From Castor canadensis (Eukaryota; Chordata; Mammalia; Rodentia; Castoridae), in contig NC_133390.1 of the NCBI RefSeq assembly GCF_047511655.1, positions 168,412,083 through 168,476,082 of the forward strand: a stretch of DNA of 64,000 bases, given 5' to 3'. Of the stretch, positions 35,505-45,489 are shown in pieces. The position numbers and the translations under genes were made by a program. The notes beneath the pieces are model-generated. The model saw nothing but the letters and a program-made list of their open reading frames with translations. It was not told where the DNA came from and searched no databases. Every line of letters begins with the position of its first letter. Within the stretch, counting starts at the first letter, position 1.

Positions 35505-35559
35505 CTGGCATCTCACACTCTCTTTGAGCCTCCCTTGCTCTTGCAGCTTTAGCTGTCCT
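35505..35559. repeat. Copy 2 of a 55-bp duplicated segment
   Basis: Identical to 34639-34693 except one C/T difference (TTGCTCTTGCAG against TTGCCCTTGCAG). Flanks on both sides differ. Confidence 0.9.
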
Positions 35560-35611
35560 ATGTCCTGGACATAGTAACAGGGCAATCTTCCTAAAAATGC
35601 CATTTGTACAC

Positions 35612-35775
35612 AGAGTTGCCAGACTTAGCAAATAAAAGTGCAGGAGTCCCAGGTCATCGTGAATTTCAGATGATGTGCAAGCGTTTTAGCATAAGTGTGT
35701 CCCGTGCAATCCTGGAATAATTATTTATTATGTATTGAAATTCACATTTAACTGAGTGCCCCGTATTAATCTGTC
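35612..35775. repeat. Fossil inverted-repeat transposon-like element
   Basis: GTGAATTTCA (35659-35668) and its exact reverse complement TGAAATTCAC (35736-35745) lie inside longer, diverged inverted arms beginning GTTGCCAGACTTAGCAAAT. The family could not be named with confidence. Confidence 0.5.
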
Positions 35776-35948
35776 AATCCAGTCACACACCTCGCATAAG
35801 GTGGCCTGGGCACTTCAGGTCTGTCCCCCAGCTGACTGGCTCACTTACTGTCCCCACCCCTGCTATCTGGGAGCCCCCAGATCTTTGTTTCAGTGGTCTC
35901 TGGCCTCTTTCCATCTGCCTCCAGAGGGACCACAGCATCTGTGTCTCA

Positions 35949-36040
35949 AATTTTTTTTTTTTTTGGAGGTACTGGGGTTTGAACTCAGGGCTTCTCACTT
36001 GCAAGGCAGGAGCTCTACCACTGAGCCATACATCCAGCCC
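35949..36040 (-). mobile_element. ID-like SINE (antisense)
   Basis: T-run, GGTACTGGGGTTTGAACTCA and AGGAGCTCTACCACTGAGCC. Confidence 0.92.
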
Positions 36041-36224
36041 TTCACGTGTCTCTATATTCCTGGGGATGAATGGAGTGACGAGTCCAAAGCTATGAGTCCA
36101 AAGCAAATGAGGGGCGAGGTGGGAACAGCCTCCTGGGCACCACGACTCCCCTGTCCCCCCACAGTGCTCTCTACATCTGGGATGGCACATGTGTCAGGAG
36201 CTTGGGTTTCTGTCTCTCCGCAGA

Positions 36225-36400
36225 ACTCAAGGGGTTAAGCCAGCCTTGGAGTCCTCCTGACAATAAAGCTAATGAATCTCTCCTTGCCATTTCTCTTGCA
36301 CAATAACATTTAATCATCATTTCACAGCAGACGAGAAGTTTGCGGCAGATGCGATTCTGCGTGAGTGGCGATTTCTGTGGGTGGGCACTGTCCCTGCTGT
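36225..36400. promoter_or_regulatory. Candidate conserved non-coding element
   Basis: GACAATAAAGCTAATGAATC, ACAATAACATTTAATCATC and TTGCGGCAGATGCGATTC in a repeat-free block. Confidence 0.4.
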
Positions 36401-36679
36401 CCCCAGCACACCTGATAATCTGGGGCTGGGGAAGGCTGCACCACAGAGGAGGCGTGTTTCCACGTGCCGGGGCTCTGACTCCATCCACATGTGGGAGTTG
36501 GGTGTGGGTGGCACGTGCCTGTTTGTGGGCATGCTTGTCTGTGGAGCTGGCATGAGTGGCGCGGCTGTGGGTGGACTGTGGTGGGCCCACTGTAGGTATG
36601 CGTGGACTGAGGTGGTTAGGTGGCTGAGGACACGCGGTCTGAAAGTGGAACTACACGCAGGAGGGAGGCGGGTGCACAG

Positions 36680-37260
36680 GGGTGCATATTGTTGCAGGTG
36701 TGTGCATGCTTGGTGTAGGTCTGAGAACGTGGATGAGGCCTGTCTGTTTAGTGCTTGGAGGTGATCACATTCGTGACACTCACTCAACAGACCTACATGC
36801 TCACATGTGCACACACAGCTCTGGGCACAGTGCACTGGAATTGGTAACTGGCTTTCTGAGACTGCACATGCTTCCTTGTGCATGCATGAATGAATGATTG
36901 GAGCTGTGTTTTGTATGCACAGGCCACTTCTGAGGGTATACACATACATGTGCTGTGCTTTTGAGTGGGAGCTTCTGGGGGGGCATATATGTGTATGCAC
37001 GCATGCCTGAATGGGAAAACATGCTTGCTCATTGAAGAGTACCCAGGGATGCACATGTGTGTGCATGCATGCAAGCAAAAGAACACACATATATGCCTTG
37101 TGCACAAACATGAGTGTACGCGTGAGAGCTTGCCTCTAGTGCTGGATGCGATCACAATTGCATACCCGCAGGGATATTCTCTGTGTGCACCGCTGTGCAT
37201 GCGTATGTATCTGCCTTATGTGCACAGTTGGAGTGTGTCTTCTGGAACAATGTGGACATG
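36680..37260. repeat. TG/CA- and GCATGC-rich degenerate tract
   Basis: Repeated TGTGTGCATG, GCATGCATGC and CACATGTG words: alternating purine-pyrimidine sequence with Z-DNA potential. The long open frames across it are repeat by-products. Confidence 0.7.
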
Positions 37261-38589
37261 CATCCTGTGCTGGCACTGGAGCATGAGCCCTCTGGATTCA
37301 GACCGAGGGCTGACAGGGTTACATTTTCCAAAATCTCAGCGGCCAGTGACAGAGCTGGCCTGAGCACGCTTGCTAGCAGGAGGTAAGTAGAGCTGCTGAT
37401 TCGTGACCCAGGGGTGGGTGGCTATGACGGCTGGTTGACGGATGCGGGCACTTTGCCGCCCTCTATGACAGCAGCTGGCTCTCGATCTGCCTGAATAGGA
37501 GTGGGAGGTTGTTTCTTGACCTGGTGCTGGCTTCCTACCCCCCTGGTGTGTGTCCTCAGCCACGTGTGGACACATGCACATTTGTACACACCAGAAACAC
37601 AGAACTAGGTTGGAACAATGGCCAGCTAGCCCGGCCACACCTCCATCACCTTGCCCTGGGTCTGCCATCCATCTGGAGTGTCTCCCCATTTCTTCTGTCT
37701 CCTACCCATGCCTGCCCCCCAAAAAATCCGCTGAGAATCCAAGTGATCTACCTCCCAGGCCCTACAGGCTTCGTGCCGTTGAGCAAATGTCTTGTCATCT
37801 GTGAGCCTTGGATTCCTAGTTGGATCCTCATAAAAAAGAGCTAATAAAAGTACTTGCTTAAAATTAAACAGGACGCATTATGTAAAGTACTAGTACAGTG
37901 AACACAGTCCATTCTCCATGAATTTTATCTGTATTAGTACGTGTTTAGCACTTTGCCTGGAAGGCTGCAATTGCTATGTAAGTGCAGTCATCGTCACCAT
38001 TGTCACTCATATGCCTGGGTCATCAATTCTTGCTGAGGACCATGAATTGTCTTTTCTCTTGTGATAATGACAGTGATGGTGATGATGATAAGAAGGGGAT
38101 TTTTTCCTTTGATTTTCCCAGATGTTTTAGAAGAGGGGAGCCACAGTAAACAGAACATCCCCCCATTCTCTGGGTTTCCTGATAGAGCTAGGCCTGCCCA
38201 TAGCGCCTGGGCTGGATGACCATATTCTGTGTCTAACACATGAGGGCGGGGTGGGAACTCTTGGGGAACCTGATGAGAACCAATGAGACAGATGTCCAAA
38301 GACTGTGCACCCAACAAGATCCCAAATCATCAGAAAAACTGTGGGATACTCCGTGTCCTAGGGAGGAGCTGGGCTCAGGGGAGTTCCCTCGGGCTGACTC
38401 AGTGCCCTGTGGGACAGCAACCAGGGATTCTGGTGGCAAAAGGGATCAAGGGATATTCCTATGGTTCCTCTATGCCTCACCCTAGACCTAGCAGGAATCA
38501 CTCTCCCAGAGCATGGAACATGACTTTCAGATACACTGGTGGTGACCAGGGGTGTGTCCTGGGCCCTGTGTTTATCGCTGCTGGAGAAA

Positions 38590-38890
38590 TGCTGCCACCA
38601 GGGTCCCCAGACTTAAGCATCTCCACTTACTAGTTGCTTGATTTGGGGCAAGTGGCTTCATCTCTCAATGCTTCATTTTCCTCACTTATCAATCAGGAAT
38701 TAAATGAGTCAGTTCCCATGAGGTGCTTAGCACCCTCAGTGCCATCTATTGTTGCTGCATTTTAACCTCACTATGACCCTGTGGTGTAGGTTTAGAGCCT
38801 GTGCACCTTATGGGTAAGACAATCAAGGTACAAAATGCATAAGTACCTTGTCCAAAGTCACACAGCGGGTAAACAGTAGAGCCAGAGGGG
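38590..38890. repeat. Two MIR fossils back to back
   Basis: Antisense MIR at about 38600-38760 (GGGGCAAGTGGCTTCATCTC, TCATTTTCCTCACTTATC), then a sense MIR at about 38765-38890 (CCTTGTCCAAAGTCACACAG). Confidence 0.75.
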
Positions 38891-39424
38891 AGGAAGGTCA
38901 ATCTGGGAGAAGAAGGTTCTTTGTTCCTGGCAAGATCCTTACCTCTCGTGGTCTTAGTAAGTCATTCCCTATGTGTGGGGTTTGGAAACGATGTTCAAGG
39001 GGCCCGTGGCTCTTTGTTCATGTGTCCCTTCTGGCCATGAGACCTGCCTCCAGCCTCTTTGGCAGGGTCAGAATTTGTCTAGAAAAGCAGTATACATGGA
39101 AGCAAGAGACTTGGAGTCAGAGGACCTGTGCTGCCCCAGCTCGGCCCCATACAAGCGAGGGGACCTTGTTCCAGTCACTTTATTCTCCTAGGTCTTAGTT
39201 GCCCCACCCCCATGGAGATGGCAACGACCAGTGTTAAGACCCTTGCTGGAGTTCATGCTGCGAGAGTGGGCCACGAACAGGTAAGAGGTGGTTGCATGTC
39301 GTCCCCTGTCCCCAAATCGCCATGCTCGTTTGTAATGCAGACTATAGAAGCCCTGGCATAAGGCTCCTACACGGCACGAACTGAGGTTCCCAAGTGTGCC
39401 CCACTTGGGCCTACCACACTAGCT

Positions 39425-39890
39425 CCACATCTCAGCTGTCAGCTACCTCAGTGGATGTATTCAAGTTGAGCAAAGCATCCAACACAGCCTGCCTCCAATC
39501 AGCCTTGCCTGCCCCCCTGGCCACCATCACCACTGCTCCTCCACTTCGTGATCAGCTCTGGGACCACACATCCTTCCCAAAGTTGCCATGAGCTCCTGCC
39601 TGCCCCACCCCACCCAGGCCTCTGCAGGTACTTGCTCAGCCATCCCGTACATCTCAAGCTTACTCTTCAAGACCCAGCTGGCGTCACCTCCTCTGAGAAG
39701 CCCTCCAGGAATTATTCGTCTTTCTTCAGCATTTCCAAGACCTTGTTCTGCTGAATTCTGCCCCATGAAAGCATTATTGTTGGCTATCTCTGCTCCTGAC
39801 CCTTTCTACTCACAGGCAGGTCCTGAGCTACTGGAAGACAGAACCTATCACCATCTGTGCTACTTTACGCAGGTTGTACTCTCTGAGCTT
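39425..39890 (+). repeat. L2 LINE fragment
   Basis: CTTCAAGACCCAGCTGGCGT, TCTGAGAAGCCCTCCAGG and GAGCTACTGGAAGACAGAAC in the L2 order. Confidence 0.8.
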
Positions 39891-40654
39891 TAGGTTCTTC
39901 ACCATGAGTTGGGGCTGGCAGTCCCTAATTTAGATGGACTAATAGAGGCAAGGCACTCAGGACCTGCAGCTGCCTTGACTGATGGGCAGGGAATGAATGA
40001 AAGCTCTCTGGGAGCATGGAAAAGAAAGCGAACGAGCGTTTATTCCACTTTGTCAGAAAGGCACTGATATCAGAGCTGGGCTTTCATTATATCCTTCAAG
40101 CCTCAGCAACCCTGTACAGGAGAAACTGAGGCTTGCACAGTTGATGACCTTGATGAAACGCCTGGCTGGCAGGAACTGGAATTCTCAGGGGCAAATGGGG
40201 ATTGGCTGAACCACTGGTGGCGGGGCTGTAGGGAAGACAGGAAACTTACATCTTGTAATCATGGTTTTGGAGCTGGAAACTTGGATCTGCCTTAGCTCAG
40301 GGATTCTTAAACTGGAGCCCATGGATGGGAGACCTGTTTTCCCACAACAGGTAAGGTCCTGCTGTACCCAGCCCTTCCTCCCCATTCAAGCTTGGAACTT
40401 CTCAACTTGTTGCTTGACGCCCCTGCCCGGGTCTAGTTTCAATGTGGCCTGAGACTCCTGAAGCCTCCAGAGTTGCTGGGGGCATCTCTGTCCCCCTCCC
40501 AGGGCAGGATCAGGAGCTGACAGTTGGGACCAAGTCCTCCTTCCTTAGAGATGTTGGGAAAGGGCAGAGGGCTCATGGGGCTGGGGAGAGAACTCAGACC
40601 TGGGAAACAGACACACTGGGCTTCTAATAAAGACAGAGATGAGTACAGTAACAA

Positions 40655-40850
40655 AGGCTAACATTTATTGACCACCTACCATGTGCCAGGCACTGCCCTA
40701 ACCCTCAACACAGATGAACCCTTTTTATCCTCACAAATCTTCGAGGTAGGTTCTGTTATTAACCTCATTTGACAGATGAGGAAACTGAGGCCCAGAGAAG
40801 TGAGGTGACTTGCCCAAGGCCATGCAGCTTGGTCAGTGCTAGCCGGTCCA
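40655..40850 (+). repeat. MIR SINE (well preserved)
   Basis: Clear MIR: AACATTTATTGACCACCTAC, CATGTGCCAGGCACTGCCCT, GACAGATGAGGAAACTGAGG and TGACTTGCCCAAGGCCATGC. Confidence 0.92.
40664..40669 (-). promoter_or_regulatory. CDH22: Candidate CDH22 poly(A) signal (AATAAA)
   Basis: TTTATT on the + strand reads AATAAA on the CDH22 strand, about 670 nt after the stop. It lies inside an older MIR, so it may be incidental. Another candidate is at 40039-40044. Confidence 0.3.
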
Positions 40851-41010
40851 CCATTCACTGGCTAGGTGTCCTTGGACAAGTCACAATTACTTCTCTGAGG
40901 GGCTTTCCCCATCTGGCACCTGCAGGACCCCACCTCATGGTTTCTATGACGACTAGATTGGGTCTCTGTATTGCGTCCCAGCACACAGTAGGCGCTTAGT
41001 AAATGCACAG
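40850..41010 (-). repeat. MIR SINE fossil (antisense)
   Basis: TAGGTGTCCTTGGACAAGTC and CACACAGTAGGCGCTTAGTA, directly abutting a sense MIR. Confidence 0.78.
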
Positions 41011-41294
41011 CCCTTCTTTCCTCTTATCTTTGATGCGGGAAATCTGGGTGGGGGGGCATCTTAGCGGTATTCTCCCTCCCTTCCCTCCAAGCCCCTTCTC
41101 TTCGCAGCAACGCCACCTCCATCCTCCCGCCTAGCTCCAGACCCACGCAGGGCTGGGTCTTGCTCCACTTAGTGACGTTGGTCCTAACTTTGCACCCTGG
41201 GCCCGAAAGCTGCTCCCCTGGGGAGTGTCAGAGAGTCCGCCCCAGGCCAGTCCCCGGCTCGCCGGGAGGCGCTGGAGGATGCGAAGGTGGGGAG

Positions 41295-41324
41295 GTCCCC
41301 GATGGTCCCCGATGGTCCCCGACG
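41295..41324. repeat. Three 10-bp tandem units after the CDH22 stop
   Basis: GTCCCCGATG twice and GTCCCCGACG once. The last unit ends 14 bp from the CDH22 stop codon. Confidence 0.9.
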
Positions 41325-41338
41325 GCAGGCAGGCGGGG

Positions 41339-41892
41339 CTAGGAGGCCGGGGCCTCGTCGTCCACGCGGTGGCCGGCGTAGAGCGCGGCCAGGGGCCGGA
41401 AGCGCGGGCCCCAGCTGCTGAGATAGGCGAAGTCCTGCTCGGAGCTGGACGAGCCGCTGTGCAGCGAGCTGAGCGAGGCGGCCGGCGAGTCCGCGCCCTC
41501 GAAGGCGTAGGTCTGGAAGGCGTCGTAGGGCGGCACCGATAGGTCCCCGTCCGCCAGCGCCACCTTGCGGCTGATGAAGTCCCTGAACACCGAGAAGTCC
41601 GGCTCGGGGCTCGGTGACCCCTGCGGCAGCGAGTGGCGCTCCGAGGGCAGGCGGGCCTGCGGGTCGCTGTCCGCGCTCCCGCCCGGGCCCCCGCCGCCGC
41701 CCGCGTCGCCGCCCTTGAGCTCGCCGAAGTCGTACAGGCTCCTCAGCGCCGACATGTCGTAGGCCTCTGTGTCCTGCTCGCCGCCGCCCTCGTCGTTGTA
41801 TTTGATGACGTTGTCCCGCATGTCCTCGTCCTCGTCGGAGTTCAGGTGGCTCTTGTGGTGGCGCCTGAGGGTGAGGATCAGCAGCACCAGCA
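41339..41892 (-). CDS. CDH22: CDH22 last coding exon (membrane end, cytoplasmic tail)
   Basis: CDH22 is a calcium-dependent homophilic cell-cell adhesion receptor of the type II cadherin family. Reading from 41892 after CCCGTGCAG, one base carried from the previous exon completes a Val codon. The exon then encodes the end of the transmembrane helix (LVLLILTLRRH), the juxtamembrane p120-catenin region (DEDEDMRDNVIKYNDEG) and a Gly-rich variable linker. The C-terminal beta-catenin-binding region follows (FRDFISRKVALADGD, LSSWGPRFRPLAALYAG), ending DDEAPAS and TAG at 41341-41339. About 184 codons are open. The match to remembered human CDH22 is near complete outside the Gly/Ala-rich linker. The exon is strongly CpG-rich, forming an exonic CpG island. 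Confidence 0.97.
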
Positions 41893-42693
41893 CTGCACGG
41901 GAGACACAAGGGGACAGGGTGAGGGTCGCGAGGCCCCCGCCCCCTCCAAGGCATTCCTGAGACTCCCCCCCCACCCCCGCCTCCCAGCAGGCTCAGTCTC
42001 AACATGCAAATTTCCTACTTTCTGCTCACAACCATCTTTAAGAACAGAGGTGACTGTCTGGGGAAGTAGTGAGCTGCCCATCTCTGGAGGTGTGCAAACA
42101 CAGGAAGGTCACCACCGAGGATGGGGGTGACAAACAGAGCAGTATGAAAGATTTTGTGGGTGCTGAGGGCTGAATTCAACCTCTGCGGGCTCCTCTTTCA
42201 ACCCTGTGAAGAGATGCACTCTGCCCGGGATGTAAAGGGGGCAGCTGGGGGTGGGAAAGATGTCCTTGACCCTGACCTTTCTCTCACCCTTGCCCTCCTC
42301 TGTCCACTCCAGAAGTCCTGAGCTTTGTCTCAAGTCATGACCTGCAAGAAGTCCCTTGGCAGCACCAGGACAGGCCTAGGGACTTTTCCTCCAAGCTCCC
42401 ATGGGATGGGTTCCTTCCACTGTCACACTAGTTCCCAAACTGTGGCCCCTGGACCAGCAGCAGCAGCAGCCCCTGGGAACTTATTAGAAATGCAGATTCT
42501 CAGATCTTCTGGATGGAGCCAGCAGTTTGATTTTGTAAGTTGAGAGCCATGGATCTATCACAGATCCTGCTGAGTTAACATGTCTGTCCCCAGTCCCTCC
42601 CACCAAATACATACGCCAGATTACCAGGACCTGGGAAATGAAACATTTCCCTAGCTTGGTGCCTGGTGTGCAGTAAGCCCTTGAAATTTACTT

Positions 42694-42742
42694 ATTGAAT
42701 GAATGAATGAATGAATGGGTGAGCAAGTGAATGTATGAATGG
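42694..42742. repeat. (GAAT)n microsatellite
   Basis: TGAATGAATGAATGAATG followed by diverged units; resembles the tetramer tail of L2 (the preceding GCCTGGTGTGCAGTAAGCCC supports an L2 3' end). Confidence 0.85.
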
Positions 42743-43172
42743 TCTGTCCCCTCTTGTCTTTCTTCATCTGGCTTCCGGGACTCTACATTCTCCTCCTCCT
42801 CCCCCTCCCACCTTGCCGACAGCTTGTTCTCAGTCTTCTAAGCAGGTTTCTTGCTTTTCAGACTTAGTGTCAGACATCCCAGGTCTCAGACCTGGTCCTT
42901 TATCCACACTCCCTCTCCTGAAGTCTCCTGACTTTTGAGTTCTATTTAGAAGCCGACACCTCCTCTATCTCTGGCTTCAGCCTGGACCACTCACTTCCCT
43001 GAAATCTACCTTGTACCTCTGGTTTCCTGCTCAACATGTCTTCTTGCTTAACCAACAGAATCTCACATTTAAAGTTGAAATAATCTTTTCCCTTTCCCCA
43101 CCATTTGTCCCCACTATGGCAGTGTTAGCAACCTTCTTCAGTTACTCAGGGCTTTTAAAAGTCTCTTTTGAG

Positions 43173-43484
43173 GGCCGGACATGGTGGTTTATAATTGTAA
43201 TCCCAGCTACATGGTAGGTGGAGATGGATCATGGTTTGTGGCAAGCCCAGGTAAAAAAAACAGAGACTGTATCTGAAAAACAAGTCAGATGTGGTGGCTC
43301 ATACCTGTAATCACAGCTACATGGGAGGAGGATTGAGGTCTGAGGTCAGCCCCAGGCAAAAAAGAGACTCTACCTGAAAAGTCAACTAAAGCAAAATGAG
43401 CTGGGGGTGTGACTGAAGTGGTAGAGGGCCTGGCAAACATGAGGCTCTCAGTTCAAATCCCAGTATCACATTAAAAAAAAAAAG
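43173..43484 (+). mobile_element. Composite SINE (two B1-like units plus ID-like unit)
   Basis: Two successive GGTGGCTC/TGTAATC-type B1-like units, then GTGGTAGAGGGCCTGGC and CTCAGTTCAAATCCCAGTA with an A-tail. Confidence 0.9.
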
Positions 43485-44509
43485 TCTCTTTTTCTTATTG
43501 ATGGATCCTGGTGTCCACTAGCACATAGAAGGGACTCACTGGATGGATATATAAATAAATGATGGTGGGTGGGTAGATGGGTGGATGGACAGACAGACAC
43601 ATATGCCAGTGATTAGACTCTTGTGCTCTAAACAGTTTGAGCCATGCCAGTAGTCAGAGCCAGCTGTTAGGGCCATGAGGCAGGGTACTGGCTCACCACC
43701 TAACAAGGTAGCTTAAGACAGGGAAGGGGCGGGGGACCTGGGACAGGCCTACAGGGAAGGCACAAGGGAAGGAAGGTGTCAGGAGAGAAGTGGGATAGAT
43801 GGATGGGCAGCTTTTGGAGCTGGAGGCCCAGAGCTGTGGAAGGGGATGCCCGGGAGAGCAGATGGTAGGGACTGCGGGTGGTGGGCGACAGATGTGCCAA
43901 GCCTGATCAGCGATTCCACCCGTCACCTTTAGAGCACTGATGTGCACTTTCTTCGTTTGTGGGCAATTAGGCAGAAATTTGTTTGCACTGCCTCGGAAAA
44001 TGAAACCGCTGTAAAGTGCACCCTCTGGAAAAAGGGTTTCTGAGTTGCAGGCTGGGGAGGGACAGGGGGACTGGGCTGCCAGGTAGGCGGAGTCTGTGTG
44101 GAGTCTCTGGTAGGGGCTGGACCTGAGGAGGTGCAGCAGGTCCTGGGAGGATGGGCAGCCATGCCAGTGGTGGGTGGGAGGCAGCTGATGTCTCCCAGGA
44201 GACTGAGCAAAGCTGGTGTCTGTGATCTGGCCTCCTGAAAGCCCTAGAAGCAGGGTGGGGGTGTCAGTGCCATTCTGTACTTGGGTGACACTGGCTGTGA
44301 TAGAAGCCAAATGGCCACCTGCCTCCCAGTTAACTCCTGAATCTTGATCTCTTTGCTGGGGATGCATTGGGTTCAAGTGGGGGTATTGGTATCAGTTTAG
44401 ATTTTAATCCCCCCAATACAGTGTTTTAAGATTTTCCCCCAGATGTCCCAAGGTTTTGCCCCCAGTTTAAATTCATATAGGGGGCACAGTTAGAGGAGCA
44501 AGGGCACAG

Positions 44510-44620
44510 TAGGAGAAGACCACAGTTCAAGTCAGAAGCCACCTCTGTCCCTTGCATAAGCCACTTAACCTCTCTGAGCCTCAGTTTCTTCATCTAAAAA
44601 AATAGGACTATATACCTGAA
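44510..44620 (-). repeat. MIR SINE fossil (antisense)
   Basis: AGCCACTTAACCTCTCTGAG and CCTCAGTTTCTTCATCTAAA. Confidence 0.75.
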
Positions 44621-44640
44621 CATATATACAGTCGTATATT

Positions 44641-44861
44641 CTTTTTTTTTTTTTCTGGTGACATTGGCTTTGAACTCAGGGCCTCATGCTTACTGGCAGG
44701 TACTCTACCACTTGAACCATTTTACCAACCCTTTTTGTGTTGGGTATTTTCAAGATAGGGTCCTGCAAACTATTTGTTCCTGCTGACTTCAAACTGCGAT
44801 CCTCTTGATCTCTGCCTCCCAAGTAGCTAGGAATATAGGCATGAGCCACTGGTGCTGGGCT
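44641..44861 (-). mobile_element. Composite SINE (antisense)
   Basis: T-run, TTTGAACTCAGGGCCTCATG, TACTCTACCACTTGAACC, then the B1-like part ending AGGAATATAGGCATGAGCC. Confidence 0.92.
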
Positions 44862-44898
44862 GTGCATTCTCTTTATAGAGAATAAAAAAAGGAGCATG

Positions 44899-44988
44899 GA
44901 GTGGCTGGCGGAGTGGCTTAAGTGGTAGAGCCTAGTTAGTGTGAAGTCCTGAGTTCAACTCCCCATATCACCAAAAAAGAAAAAAAGA
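44899..44988 (+). mobile_element. ID-like SINE
   Basis: GTGGCTTAAGTGGTAGAGCC and CCTGAGTTCAACTCCCCATA with an A-rich tail, in opposite orientation to its neighbour. Confidence 0.9.
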
Positions 44989-45237
44989 CTCTAGACATAA
45001 GACAGTGTTGACATATATATAAATCCTGTAGAGTAGGCATCAGGCACTCAGTTCCACGAGGGACTACTCTGCACTTAGGACACTGTGGGTTAGGGCTTGG
45101 AGATGGTTCTGGCCAGCCCATCCTTGTGTGTGTTGTGGGAGTGTTAAACGGAGGCCCCATGGGGGCTAGCTGGGAAGGAAATCCAAACCCCAGAATGCGG
45201 CCAATCAGGACAGGTGGGTGGCTCTCGGTGGACTCAC

Positions 45238-45489
45238 CAACCAGAATGAGGACACAGACCAAGAGAGCGATGAGGGCGCCAGGGCTGAGAGAGGTGGCCA
45301 TGACGAAGGCCGTGGTGTTGCAGGACTGGATGGCACCAGAGCTGTCACAGCCGCAGACACGGATGGTGAGTGTGCCGGTGCTGCTCAGTGTGGGTGGCCC
45401 ACTGTCCACCACGAGGATGGGCAAGAAGAACACGTCCTGCTCCTGCCGGTTGAAGCCCACGTGCTGTGTGTGCACCGCAGCTGTGTTGT
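45238..45489 (-). CDS. CDH22: CDH22 exon: EC5 and transmembrane start
   Basis: A 252-bp exon, the usual length of this type II cadherin exon. It encodes the second half of EC5 (DNTAAVHTQHVGFNRQEQDV), the strand preceding the conserved cysteines, the paired-cysteine segment (CGCDSSGAIQSC) with an adjacent NTT glycosylation sequon, and the start of the transmembrane helix (LSPGALIALLVCVLILV). The acceptor reads TCTGGAGCAG and the donor GTGAGT; one base on each side is shared, so frame is continuous with both neighbours. The transmembrane helix is split by the following intron, as in other type II cadherins. Confidence 0.96.

Larger units (their letters stand above)
5276..40663. other. Intergenic region between CD40 and CDH22
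   Basis: About 35 kb between the 3' ends of two convergent genes. I found no exon chain, open frame with family similarity, or RNA gene. It contains the repeats and candidate regulatory blocks listed separately; stretches not listed, for example 5.3-7.8 kb, 8.4-9.5 kb and 32.1-33.1 kb, appear to be unique or heavily decayed sequence in which I see nothing definite. Confidence 0.75.
40670..41338 (-). other. CDH22: Probable CDH22 3' UTR
   Basis: Sequence directly after the CDH22 stop. It begins with three tandem 10-bp units (41295-41324) and includes an antisense MIR near 40850-41010. The distal end is not established. Confidence 0.45.
41893..45237 (-). other. CDH22: CDH22 intron between transmembrane and tail exons
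   Basis: Donor GTGAGT at 45237, acceptor GTGCAG at 41893. Holds a (GAAT)n repeat, SINEs at 43173, 44641 and 44899, and a unique block at 43905-44045 that may be conserved. Confidence 0.9.

Noticed and set aside
36317-37111. 264-aa open frame on the - strand
   Set aside because: Cys/His/Thr-rich product of the degenerate TG/GCATGC tract; low-complexity artefact.
41184-42005. 273-aa open frame overlapping the CDH22 tail exon in another frame
   Set aside because: Arg/Gly/Pro/Ala-rich by-product of the CpG-rich exon; the CDH22 frame explains the sequence with splice sites and family motifs.
43693-44376. 227-aa antisense open frame in a CDH22 intron
   Set aside because: No domain, no splice or start context, Pro/Ser-rich from biased composition; long enough to note but not supported.
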